A stretch of DNA of 11,109 nucleotides from assembly GCA_026395315.1 (NCBI GenBank), contig JAPLYY010000065.1, positions 1-11,109 on the forward strand, written 5' to 3'. Made by a program: the position numbers and the translations under genes. This DNA comes from Candidatus Shapirobacteria bacterium (lineage in GTDB: Bacteria > Patescibacteriota > Microgenomatia > UBA12405). The notes under the pieces were generated by a model. That model did not search any database. It saw nothing but the letters and a program-made list of their open reading frames with translations, and was not told the origin of the DNA. Shown in pieces: positions 1 to 6,872 of this stretch. The stretch's first letter is position 1. Each line of letters opens with the position of its first letter.

Positions 1-374
1 CCGTTAAACAACCTCATATTTACCTCCAAATAGGCCTCGGTAATGTTTGGATAATCAGCCGTATTTAAATTAAATTCTGTTCCGGTCAAATCTGCCCATT
101 TGTTTTCTCCGGTGCTCCCGTTTCCCGGTATCGGTACTATCAATGTACTTTTGTTGGTTTTTACCGGTGTTGTTTTTGTTGGTATATTAGTCGGCAAGGG
201 GACTATCTCTGTTGGCGTAACCGCGTTTGACGCGGTCGGGTAAACATATTTCGTTTCAACTAACGTTTTTGTCTCGACAACTTTCGATTTATTCCATAAA
301 TTGGCCATTAATACATCTATCCCCACCACGTTTATTACCATTAATCCTAAAACTAAAATTATCCATCTATTCAT
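1..374 (-). CDS. Membrane-anchored secreted protein, N-terminal part (truncated by window edge)
   Basis: The reading frame is open from an ATG at 374 to the window edge, giving 124 residues and no stop. It begins MNRWIILVLGLMVINVVG, a single hydrophobic segment at about residues 4-23 that could be a signal anchor or signal peptide. A charged stretch follows, then a Pro/Thr-rich linker at about residues 46-75 typical of extracellular spacers. From about residue 77 a probable beta-rich domain starts (TLIVPIPGNGSTG, then KWADLTGTEFNLNT). The role is not recognisable from this part. It is probably anchored to the membrane with the rest outside. Its start lies 11 nt after the stop of the P-loop kinase gene on the same strand, so the two are probably co-transcribed. 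The start is chosen because the hydrophobic segment follows it directly. Confidence 0.75.
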   Translation of the reverse strand, partial: MNRWIILVLGLMVINVVGIDVLMANLWNKSKVVETKTLVETKYVYPTASNAVTPTEIVPLPTNIPTKTTPVKTNKSTLIVPIPGNGSTGENKWADLTGTEFNLNTADYPNITEAYLEVNMRLFN

Positions 375-385
375 TTCTTATCTAA

Positions 386-871
386 TTATGCCACAATAGT
401 CAACAACTCTGTCACCACATCTTCTATTGTTTTTCTTTCAGTCTCAATCGACATTCCATAATCAAATTCTGCCACCATTTTATATACTGCTCTTATTGAA
501 TCTTCCCCGATACCTTTTCTGCTCTTATCCCGCTCAATACATTGATCTAAAGATGCTTTCAAATCAAATACAAAATATTTAAAAGGCAATAAAGTAATTA
601 AATTTTCTAATTGGTCCTTATGATAAAAACAGCCATCAAAAATTACTACTTTCCCTGCCTCAATTTCTTTTTTAGCGTCATCTGCCACTAACTCATTCGC
701 CTTAAGAAAACTTTCCTTGGAAATCCCCCGGCCGTCGCTGATTTCTAACTGATGCTTTTTTAAAATATCGTCGAAAGAAAAATATACCGCCTTCAAACTT
801 TCTTGCAGTTTTTTAGCAATCGTTGTTTTTCCCACCCCCGCCGGGCCACGGATAATTATGTAATATGACAT
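386..871 (-). CDS. Small P-loop kinase (AAA_33 / zeta-toxin-like nucleotide-binding fold)
   Basis: This is a 161-residue cytoplasmic protein. A Walker A loop GPAGVGKT sits at residues 9-16 directly after the first beta strand (MSYYIIIRG), as in small-molecule kinases of the shikimate, gluconate, chloramphenicol-phosphotransferase and zeta-toxin type. FSFDDIL further on fits a substrate-binding strand, and KVVIFDG fits the Walker B strand. An Arg/Lys-rich segment (CIERDKSRKGIGEDS) fits the lid. The family phosphorylates small molecules or nucleotides with ATP; the substrate cannot be read here. The frame stays open upstream to 976, but the ATG at 871 is preferred because the fold starts there, the longer form would overlap the neighbouring gene, and a TATTAT -10 box lies 6 nt upstream. 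It probably forms an operon with the secreted protein downstream. No antitoxin-like partner is visible. Confidence 0.85.
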   Translation of the reverse strand: MSYYIIIRGPAGVGKTTIAKKLQESLKAVYFSFDDILKKHQLEISDGRGISKESFLKANELVADDAKKEIEAGKVVIFDGCFYHKDQLENLITLLPFKYFVFDLKASLDQCIERDKSRKGIGEDSIRAVYKMVAEFDYGMSIETERKTIEDVVTELLTIVA

Positions 872-877
872 TAATAA

Positions 878-883
878 ATAATA
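878..883 (-). promoter_or_regulatory. Extended -10 box for the P-loop kinase, leaderless start
   Basis: On the minus strand TGGTATTAT is an extended -10 element. The hexamer ends 6 nt before the ATG at 871, so transcription would start at or next to the start codon. No good -35 element is seen; the TGn extension may replace it. There is no Shine-Dalgarno sequence. Confidence 0.5.
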
Positions 884-914
884 CCATAGAACAGGATGAT
901 TGAATCGATTACCT

Positions 915-1334
915 TTACAAACTCGGTGTCGGTGAAATTTTGAATTTATGCATCCCGCCGCGGAATCCCATTCCAAATCTTGGCATGATCAAGTTCGGAT
1001 CGATTCCCTGTGATTGGGCCCAGGTTTTAAAATCATTTCTATTAAGTGTCGCCAGTTTGGTAATAATTGCCTGTTTTTGGGCTTCAGTAATTTTACCCTG
1101 GGTTACCATTTTACCTAAACGATCATTTATCCGGCTTTGTTTCTGTTTTACCCGATAATCATCAATCGCTGTTTGTACTTGAGCTGAATCCAGATTAAAT
1201 TTCTGGGCAATCATTTGTACTAGCCCCGACAGGGGAGTTGTCGTCTGAGCCATAGTTGTTAGTGGTTTTATCGCCACGATTCCGCCGGCCGCCACCACAA
1301 TTAACGCCGGGAAAATAAGTTTTTTGGAAATCAT
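915..1334 (-). CDS. Small secreted helical protein (DUF2680/YckD-like)
   Basis: This 139-residue protein has an N-terminal signal peptide (MISKKLIFPALIVVAAGGIVA, cleavage plausible near TMAQ-T at about residues 28-31). The mature part is mostly helical, with the segment RLGKMVTQGKITEAQKQAIITKL resembling the helix-turn-helix repeats of small extracytoplasmic DUF2680-type proteins. The C-terminus is rich in Gly, Met, Phe and Arg (MPRFGMGFRGGMHKF), which could touch metal or membrane but proves nothing. Function is unknown; the family assignment rests on the look of the sequence. It follows purF by 64 nt. The intergenic region carries three direct-repeat hexamers and a possible -10 box, so it probably has its own regulated promoter. 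No clear ribosome-binding site is seen. Confidence 0.75.
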   Translation of the reverse strand: MISKKLIFPALIVVAAGGIVAIKPLTTMAQTTTPLSGLVQMIAQKFNLDSAQVQTAIDDYRVKQKQSRINDRLGKMVTQGKITEAQKQAIITKLATLNRNDFKTWAQSQGIDPNLIMPRFGMGFRGGMHKFKISPTPSL

Positions 1335-1362
1335 AGAAACTTAAACAATTAACTATTTCTAT

Positions 1363-1393
1363 CTTATTCAAGGAACCTTAAGGGACGCTTAAG
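1363..1393 (-). promoter_or_regulatory. Triple CTTAAG-type direct repeat, probable response-regulator operator
   Basis: Hexamers start at 1367 (TTCAAG), 1377 (CTTAAG) and 1388 (CTTAAG) on the plus strand, 10 and 11 bp apart. They therefore lie on the same helix face. Direct hexamers with this spacing are the usual target of OmpR/PhoB-family response regulators. On the minus strand the last repeat runs into TAAGAT (1361-1366), a possible -10 box 26 nt before the ATG at 1334. No regulator gene is in the window. Confidence 0.5.
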
Positions 1394-1398
1394 ACTTT

Positions 1399-2790
1399 TT
1401 AACAATATTTAATTTTCTCTTTATTAAAATCTATATCAATTGGATATTCTCCCGTAAAACAGGAAGTACAGATATTTTCCACCGGTAGTCCTATCGCTTT
1501 TATTAATCCTTTGAGTGATAAATATGCCAAACTATCGGCCTCAATCATTTTTTTAATCTCCGGAATTGTTTTGGTCGCCGCAATCAATTCGCTCTGATCC
1601 GGAGTATTAATTCCATAAAAATCCGGAAAACACACCGGCGGCGAACTGACCAAAAAATGAACTTCCCTAGCCCCCGCCTGGCGTAATAATTTTACAATTT
1701 CTTCACTGGTTGTTCCCCTGACTATCGAGTCATCAATTAACACAATTCTTTTTCCTTTTAATACTGAGGGTAGAGGATTTAGTTTGAGTCGGACATCACT
1801 TTTTCGCAAACTTTGAGCCGGGCGGATAAAAGTTCGGTGGATATAACGGTTCTTTATCAGTCCTATATCAAACGGTATTCCCGATTCTTGGGCAAATCCA
1901 ATCGCTGCCGGTATTCCCGAGTCAGGGATGGGAATAACCACGTCCGCCTTAATATTTGGATTTTCCCGGGCCAATTGCCGGCCAAATTCTTTCCGAACTT
2001 CATTCACACTCTGACCGGCTAAAAAGCTATCAGGTCTGGAAAAATAAACAAATTCAAACGCATCCAGCATTTCCTTGCCTTTTGATAATTGTTTTGTTTG
2101 TACTCCCGTTTTATCAATAAATAGCATTTCTCCTGGTTTTATATCCCGTATATATTCTCCGCCAATAGTATTAATCGCACAGGTTTCCGAAGAAATTACA
2201 TAGCCAATTCCGTCAATTTTTCCTAAAGACAGCGGCCTGATTCCCCGCCGGTCACGCACTGCCACCAAAGTATCTTTCGACATAAATAATGCCGAGAATA
2301 CCCCGGTAAATAACGGGAAAGCCTTGGCCACTGCCTCGGGCAGAGTTAACCCCTTTGTAAAATAATATGCCACCGCTTTGTACATCATTTCCGAGTCATT
2401 ATTAAATCTGGGGCTAATTCCCTTGCTGGTTAAAAATTCGCTCAGTTTTGTTGTTGCCGGTAAATTACCATTGTGAGCCATCGCTAAATTCTGATCCTGA
2501 GACATCACCGGCTGAACATGACTGGCTTCAGACGGACCAAAGGTGGCGTATCGGTTATGGCCAATGGCCAATGTCCCCTTTAATATATTAAAACACTGCT
2601 CATCGTAAACATGAGCTACCAACCCCATTCCTTTGTGGACAAACAGATTATTCCCGTCCGAGCTGACTATCCCTGAACTTTCCTGTCCCCGATGTTGCAG
2701 TGCCCATAATCCGGTATGAACCAACCTGGCAGCTTCAATCAGTGGATTGGTACCATACACTCCAAACACGGCACATTTTTCCTGCAACAT
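1399..2790 (-). CDS. purF: Amidophosphoribosyltransferase (glutamine PRPP amidotransferase)
   Basis: This enzyme catalyses the first committed step of purine synthesis, converting PRPP and glutamine to phosphoribosylamine in the cytoplasm. At 463 residues it is full length. An N-terminal Ntn-hydrolase glutaminase domain begins after a five-residue propeptide (MLQEK), exposing Cys6 as nucleophile; HNRYAT is at 78-83 and HNGNL at 106-110. The phosphoribosyltransferase half has YFSRPDS at 249-255 and the PRPP loop VLIDDSIVRGTT at 350-361. In the Bacillus-type enzyme four cysteines bind a 4Fe-4S cluster. Here the C-terminal pair is kept (CTSC, 441-444), but the positions before FEFVYF and FYGI are Asp243 and Asp390. 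Cys204 and Cys387 lie elsewhere. No other purine gene is in the window. The start leaves 50 bp to the divergent holin-like gene. Confidence 0.97.
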   Translation of the reverse strand: MLQEKCAVFGVYGTNPLIEAARLVHTGLWALQHRGQESSGIVSSDGNNLFVHKGMGLVAHVYDEQCFNILKGTLAIGHNRYATFGPSEASHVQPVMSQDQNLAMAHNGNLPATTKLSEFLTSKGISPRFNNDSEMMYKAVAYYFTKGLTLPEAVAKAFPLFTGVFSALFMSKDTLVAVRDRRGIRPLSLGKIDGIGYVISSETCAINTIGGEYIRDIKPGEMLFIDKTGVQTKQLSKGKEMLDAFEFVYFSRPDSFLAGQSVNEVRKEFGRQLARENPNIKADVVIPIPDSGIPAAIGFAQESGIPFDIGLIKNRYIHRTFIRPAQSLRKSDVRLKLNPLPSVLKGKRIVLIDDSIVRGTTSEEIVKLLRQAGAREVHFLVSSPPVCFPDFYGINTPDQSELIAATKTIPEIKKMIEADSLAYLSLKGLIKAIGLPVENICTSCFTGEYPIDIDFNKEKIKYC

Positions 2791-2828
2791 TCTTCAAGTT
2801 TATCGCAAACCACATCACATAAAAGTAA

Positions 2829-2834
2829 TATAAT
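2829..2834 (+). promoter_or_regulatory. -10 box (TATAAT) for the holin-like gene, leaderless start
   Basis: A consensus TATAAT ends 6 nt before the ATG at 2841, which places the expected transcription start on the start codon. No Shine-Dalgarno sequence fits in the gap. A -35 element is not clear; TCGCAA at 2803-2808 is too far away (20 bp). Confidence 0.55.
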
Positions 2835-2840
2835 TAAATT

Positions 2841-3179
2841 ATGGAAACATTAATGAGTTGGATTTTGCGGGCGTTGGTAATTTTGGCCACCGCTTATTTA
2901 GTTCCCGGCTTTGTCATCTCTGGTTTTATGAGTGCCTTGGTTTTAGTTTTAATCCTGAGTCTTTTAAATGTCCTCATTAAACCGATTTTATTTATATTAA
3001 CCCTTCCAATAAACATCCTAACCTTAGGTCTATTTACTCTCATCATCAACGCCATTGTTCTTCAACTTGCCCTTAAATTTGTCCCCGGAGTCAGCAGTAA
3101 CTCTTTTACTACCACTCTTCTTGCCTCAATTGTCATGAGTATCCTGTCGATGGTTGTCGGTAAAATGGTCGGGAAATAA
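2841..3179 (+). CDS. Four-helix membrane protein, phage holin superfamily IV (PF04020-type)
   Basis: This 112-residue integral membrane protein has four hydrophobic segments at about residues 8-26, 30-48, 50-76 and 88-110. The order and motifs (LVPGFVISGF, LLNVLIKPILFILTLPINILTLGLF, NAIVLQLALKFVPG) are those of the PF04020 family, known for similarity to a mycobacterial phage holin but common as a stand-alone chromosomal gene in many bacteria. Its role in the cell is unsettled; it need not be a lytic holin. Met5 is another possible start, but ATG 2841 is favoured by the -10 box just upstream. It is divergent from purF and convergent with the AAA+ gene. Its last codons and stop lie in the left copy of the 26-bp direct repeat that recurs beside tRNA-Ser(GGA). 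Confidence 0.9.
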   Translation: METLMSWILRALVILATAYLVPGFVISGFMSALVLVLILSLLNVLIKPILFILTLPINILTLGLFTLIINAIVLQLALKFVPGVSSNSFTTTLLASIVMSILSMVVGKMVGK

Positions 3180-3185
3180 CTGCGG
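3160..3185 (+). repeat. 26-bp direct repeat, left copy (DR1)
   Basis: The stretch begins GTAAAATGGTCGGG and ends AACTGCGG. It matches 9188-9213 in the same orientation at 25 of 26 positions (the difference is G at 3168 versus A at 9196). It covers the last codons and the stop of the holin-like gene plus 6 bp. The bases next to it differ between the copies (G before and G after here, A and A at the right copy). Confidence 0.9.
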
Positions 3186-3300
3186 GCAACCATTGACTCA
3201 GTTAGAACCTATTTTATGAGTTTAAACCCAACTTTGTCATATCAAGTTTAGTCCAGAGAATCGAATTTGGATGGAAGGGGATCATCGATAATTTAATGGC
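3186..3300. other. Short intergenic stretch between convergent genes
   Basis: These 115 bp lie downstream of both the holin-like gene and the AAA+ gene. I see only weak short inverted repeats and no clear terminator, RNA gene or coding frame. If the cassette was inserted, this is its left inner flank. Confidence 0.4.
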
Positions 3301-6300
3301 CTATGATGTCTCAATAATGTCTCTAGCTCTTTTTCTTTGCTCTGCGTCAGATATTTTAGGTAACACCACTTCAGCTACTGCCTCCTTTACGGATCCGGTT
3401 TCAGCTAACTCGGCGACAATATCCTGTGATTCACGGATGGAAAAAACAAATTCAAAAATTTCGGCTCCCGGTTCATTAGTTTGAAATGCTCGGTATGCTT
3501 GGCGCATTTTATTGGCAATAGCAACTACCTGGTTAAGACTTTCAATCGCCTTACTTCTATCCGGATTGTCAAACATATCAGCTCCGTTACCGGCCTGCCG
3601 GTTTACTTTATGATCCCAAAGTCTCGAGAATTCGTCGGGAGTTAATGACTTTAGATTTTCCATTTGCTTGGCCAAGATCATTGCCTCATCGGGAGCTATT
3701 TTCATATCACTGTATCCGGGTGGAGTTGATGTTTGTTCAACTGGCAATCTCTCTTGCTGGCCGCGGGAATCTTTTGCCACTCGATAAGGTGGATAGTCGA
3801 CATCCATAAATCTAGCCCGACTCTTAAACTCCTGGGGTAAAGGTCTGGTGCCAATATAATTTTCATAGTTCATTGTCCCCACAAAAATAACATCTTCATC
3901 GACAGCAATCTCTTGGCCAACACCATCTACATTTAACTCAACTGAATCCGAGTCCGTTCCTTGGGTAAAATATAGTTTTCGTTTAAAGTCGAAGACTGAA
4001 TTAAGCATTTTGGCAACCTCCGGTGGCATGGTGTTGATTTCGATAAAGTTGACTATCGACCCCGGTCTGGAAAGTGCCTGAGCAAATTGTGAGGGTACTC
4101 TGAAGGTTCCCTTTTTGGGGTTAAACCGATATTCAGAGGTAACATCTTCCGGATCCATACTGAAACGGCAAGGAACAGATACTATTTCCCTGTTAGTGGC
4201 GGCGGCTAAAACTTCAATTGAAAAATCTTTTCCTACCCCGGCATCACCTTGGATAATGGTAATACCCTTCGGTCGGTTTTCTCTAACCAAATCTTTGTTA
4301 AGTCCAAGTTGTCGGCGAAATAATTTAACCATTTGTTCGAGGGTTTTCTCCTGCGACGGCGTTAATACCATTTCAGGTGGAATCTCCGGTACCTTTCTTT
4401 TGGGATTAAGCCTTAACTCAGCTTTTTGTTTTAGTTCATCAAATTTATGCTGGCGTTTGGGATCGTCCATGTTCATTACCATCGTTTCGTCGGTTTCCCA
4501 TACGTTTCCGGTGGTCGATCGAAAAACCAATTTTCCCTTATCTTGCCTTGATTCCAAACCTTGGGTAAGAGGAATCCATCCGGGGGTAACATGCACCAAT
4601 GGCGTTTGATACACCGGGAATGATTCGTTACCAAACCTGACTGTTGCTCCCTTAGTTCTGGCCTCTTTTCTTTCACCAACCGCCTGCTGTTGGTATACTT
4701 TCTGTCTTTCTATAAGAATCTGGTCAATCTTTTTCAAATAGCCTTCTTGATATTCGGCGGGTAATTGCCCGATTTGTTGACGAAGTTCAGCAACTGAAGC
4801 ACTGCCTGTTTTCCAGGCACTAAGATTGATTTTGCCATTACTTTCTCGTAACAAACCTTCAACATTTCGACTGAGATTCCTAAATGAAGTCTCAATCTCG
4901 GCGGCAGTTTCCGCCGCTTTGGCTTTTCTATTCTCATTTTGGCCTTCCCAGGCACTGCCTATCTCCTGTTGTCTTTTTTCTAGAAGACTACCCCATTTTT
5001 GTCTTATTTCTGCTCGTTTTACTGGATCACTGACTAAATTCAGTCTTTCTAAATATTGCCGTATGACGGGATCATTTCTGGCTTCTTCTAGTTCCGCTAA
5101 TGTTCCTACCGAACCTAACACCTGCCCAATCTCTTCCAATCCGGTACTTAACTGATTCACCAACTCGCCCTGGAAACCAGTTTGGATGGTACCAACTTGG
5201 GTTTCTATTTCTTTTAATCTTTGTCGTAAAGCTAGTGATTCCTCTGGATTCAGTAACATGAGATTGGTTTCACTTCGCAAATTTTGTAATCTCTCCAATT
5301 CTTTAACTAAAGAAAGGCTACCTTCCAGAGATGTAATTGTGGGTATCTGGCTTCCTAAAGCAACCAGTCCGGTTTGAAGTTTAGCAGCACTTAATTGAGC
5401 ACTTTTGGTGTCCATAGCCCTTTCTATTCTCTCTGATATTACTGAATACTGTTGGAATTCTGGTCGATTCCTTACCGCCTCCAACTGTAAGCGAAGTTTT
5501 TGAATATCAGCCTCTGAAGTTGCTCTTTCCAATTCAGGAGAAACCATTGTCCACAGTTTTAATTCAAGTTTAGCCACAGCCTCATCAACAGTTTTAGCAG
5601 CGGCCTCACTACCGTTTAGACCAATTGCTGCTTCAATGTCACCGGAAATTTCTGGAAGCTGTTCCAAACCATTAATCTTGGCTTCCAGCTCTGCCGCTCT
5701 AGACTGCTGGATCTCGGCGATTTTACTACTTTGTCCGGCAGGAAGACGATTAAAGTTATTAACTACAGTCCTAATCTGTTTACTATCGTCAATAAAGATG
5801 ATATTTCCTTCTTGGTCAATTATAGGTGGCTTACCAACACCGTCAATTTCCTCGATTAGACCTGAACTTTTTTTATCAACAATTGAAATTTTGGTACCAT
5901 TATCACTGGAGTGGGTGATAATTAAAAAATTTCCGTTTGGGTCGATATTTACAGCCTGGCAGTTTTTTATACTTTCGGGAAGTTTAGCCTCGGATATTTC
6001 TGTCTCACTTTCAGCATATTTTTCTCCATTCAGACTGACGACTTTGCCATTATCTACATACCATATTGTACTTTTATCCTCAGGATCAATAACTGGACTT
6101 GAGTCTGGTAACACCCGTAGTTGTTGGTTGTCAGCACTAAATATTCTCGCCTTACCTTCCCGATATTTTTTTATTTTCAAACCCTGTTCAGTAGTTTTTT
6201 CTACTACTGATGTCCCCGGGGTGATTTCTACTGATTCGAATGACCAATTTTCTAACTCTTCGGAAGTTGTTACTTTTAAGGCTTTCCTATCTGGGGATAT

Positions 6301-6849
6301 CATCAAAAAACTGTTTTCACCACTAGTGAATATATTTAGTGTTTTAAAAGTATCATTGGGTTCTTTTTTTAGTATTCCTTCAGCTTCTAAAGTGCTAATA
6401 AATTTTTTTGTCGAAGAAGGCAATTTTTCCTCTATTTTAGCAATAAGCGTAGACACCTCTGCGGGGGTTAATTCAGGCATTCTTTCTTTAATAAACTTCG
6501 GTAGTAGGACATTTTTGTCTGCACTGTGTCCACCTGTAAAGGAAATATATTGTTTTTGTTCATTGATGGCTGCTTGAATAAGTCCATGTATACCCATAAT
6601 GGATAAAAGTTCAGGGCTTTCGGGAAACGGTTGGATTTGACCGGAGGGATCAATGACCATAATATTTTCTCCAACGGCAACTTCCCACCTGCCTACCGTT
6701 ATGACGCTTTCTATGTTTTTGTTGGCCACCTCTGGTTTGGTCCCAACAAAGTAATCCGGCGATTGCAGTGATGCTTGTGGCATTAAGTCCGCAACTCTCA
6801 ATTGTTCTACCCCAGTGTTTCTGTCCGTGATTATTTTGTCAACTGCCAT
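3301..6849 (-). CDS. Large AAA+ ATPase (MoxR/CobS-type) with beta-propeller-like and helical N-terminal regions
   Basis: This is a 1182-residue protein with no signal peptide, so probably cytoplasmic. Residues about 55-365 are beta-rich with repeated strand-turn units around Asp/Gly (VIDPSGQI, MISPDRKA, NIDPNGNF, IIDQEGNI), like a degenerate propeller. About 375-760 is helical, rich in Glu, Gln, Arg and Leu, probably coiled coil. A small domain precedes the AAA+ module at about 860-1025. There the Walker A is GDAGVGKD (868-875), with Asp replacing Ser/Thr. The Walker B strand reads IVNFIEIN (932-939), keeping Glu937 but with Ile for the usual Asp. Sensor 1 is GTMN (Asn994), and an Arg-containing segment FKSRARF is at 1008-1014. 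MoxR/CobS ATPases pair with VWA proteins to remodel or insert metal into targets. It follows the VWA gene by 23 nt and is likely its partner. TAAGAT 6 nt before the ATG could be an internal promoter. Confidence 0.85.
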   Translation of the reverse strand: MAVDKIITDRNTGVEQLRVADLMPQASLQSPDYFVGTKPEVANKNIESVITVGRWEVAVGENIMVIDPSGQIQPFPESPELLSIMGIHGLIQAAINEQKQYISFTGGHSADKNVLLPKFIKERMPELTPAEVSTLIAKIEEKLPSSTKKFISTLEAEGILKKEPNDTFKTLNIFTSGENSFLMISPDRKALKVTTSEELENWSFESVEITPGTSVVEKTTEQGLKIKKYREGKARIFSADNQQLRVLPDSSPVIDPEDKSTIWYVDNGKVVSLNGEKYAESETEISEAKLPESIKNCQAVNIDPNGNFLIITHSSDNGTKISIVDKKSSGLIEEIDGVGKPPIIDQEGNIIFIDDSKQIRTVVNNFNRLPAGQSSKIAEIQQSRAAELEAKINGLEQLPEISGDIEAAIGLNGSEAAAKTVDEAVAKLELKLWTMVSPELERATSEADIQKLRLQLEAVRNRPEFQQYSVISERIERAMDTKSAQLSAAKLQTGLVALGSQIPTITSLEGSLSLVKELERLQNLRSETNLMLLNPEESLALRQRLKEIETQVGTIQTGFQGELVNQLSTGLEEIGQVLGSVGTLAELEEARNDPVIRQYLERLNLVSDPVKRAEIRQKWGSLLEKRQQEIGSAWEGQNENRKAKAAETAAEIETSFRNLSRNVEGLLRESNGKINLSAWKTGSASVAELRQQIGQLPAEYQEGYLKKIDQILIERQKVYQQQAVGERKEARTKGATVRFGNESFPVYQTPLVHVTPGWIPLTQGLESRQDKGKLVFRSTTGNVWETDETMVMNMDDPKRQHKFDELKQKAELRLNPKRKVPEIPPEMVLTPSQEKTLEQMVKLFRRQLGLNKDLVRENRPKGITIIQGDAGVGKDFSIEVLAAATNREIVSVPCRFSMDPEDVTSEYRFNPKKGTFRVPSQFAQALSRPGSIVNFIEINTMPPEVAKMLNSVFDFKRKLYFTQGTDSDSVELNVDGVGQEIAVDEDVIFVGTMNYENYIGTRPLPQEFKSRARFMDVDYPPYRVAKDSRGQQERLPVEQTSTPPGYSDMKIAPDEAMILAKQMENLKSLTPDEFSRLWDHKVNRQAGNGADMFDNPDRSKAIESLNQVVAIANKMRQAYRAFQTNEPGAEIFEFVFSIRESQDIVAELAETGSVKEAVAEVVLPKISDAEQRKRARDIIETS

Positions 6850-6855
6850 GTGTTT

Positions 6856-6861
6856 ATCTTA
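6856..6861 (-). promoter_or_regulatory. Possible internal -10 box (TAAGAT) before the AAA+ gene
   Basis: On the minus strand TATAAGAT ends 6 nt before the ATG at 6849, the same geometry as the other leaderless starts in the window. It lies in the 23-nt gap after the VWA gene. It may allow separate transcription or be chance in AT-rich DNA. Confidence 0.3.
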
Positions 6862-6872
6862 TATAAATAGGT

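Noticed and set aside
872..976. Extending the P-loop kinase upstream by 35 residues to an ATG at 976
   Set aside because: The extra residues do not resemble any part of the fold, would overlap the upstream gene by 62 bp, and the ATG at 871 has a -10 box in the right place.
2841..3179. Holin-like gene as a sign of a prophage
   Set aside because: No phage structural, lysis or integrase gene is nearby, and this superfamily is widespread as a single chromosomal gene.
3186..3200. A second direct repeat inside the cassette ends (CCATTGAC at 3190 versus CCATTGTC at 9174)
   Set aside because: Only about 7 of 8 bases agree and the neighbouring sequence does not align, so it is within chance.
5636..6577. 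A plus-strand open frame of 313 codons
   Set aside because: It is antisense to the AAA+ protein, Ser/Leu/Phe-rich as expected of a shadow frame, and has no recognisable domain or start signal.
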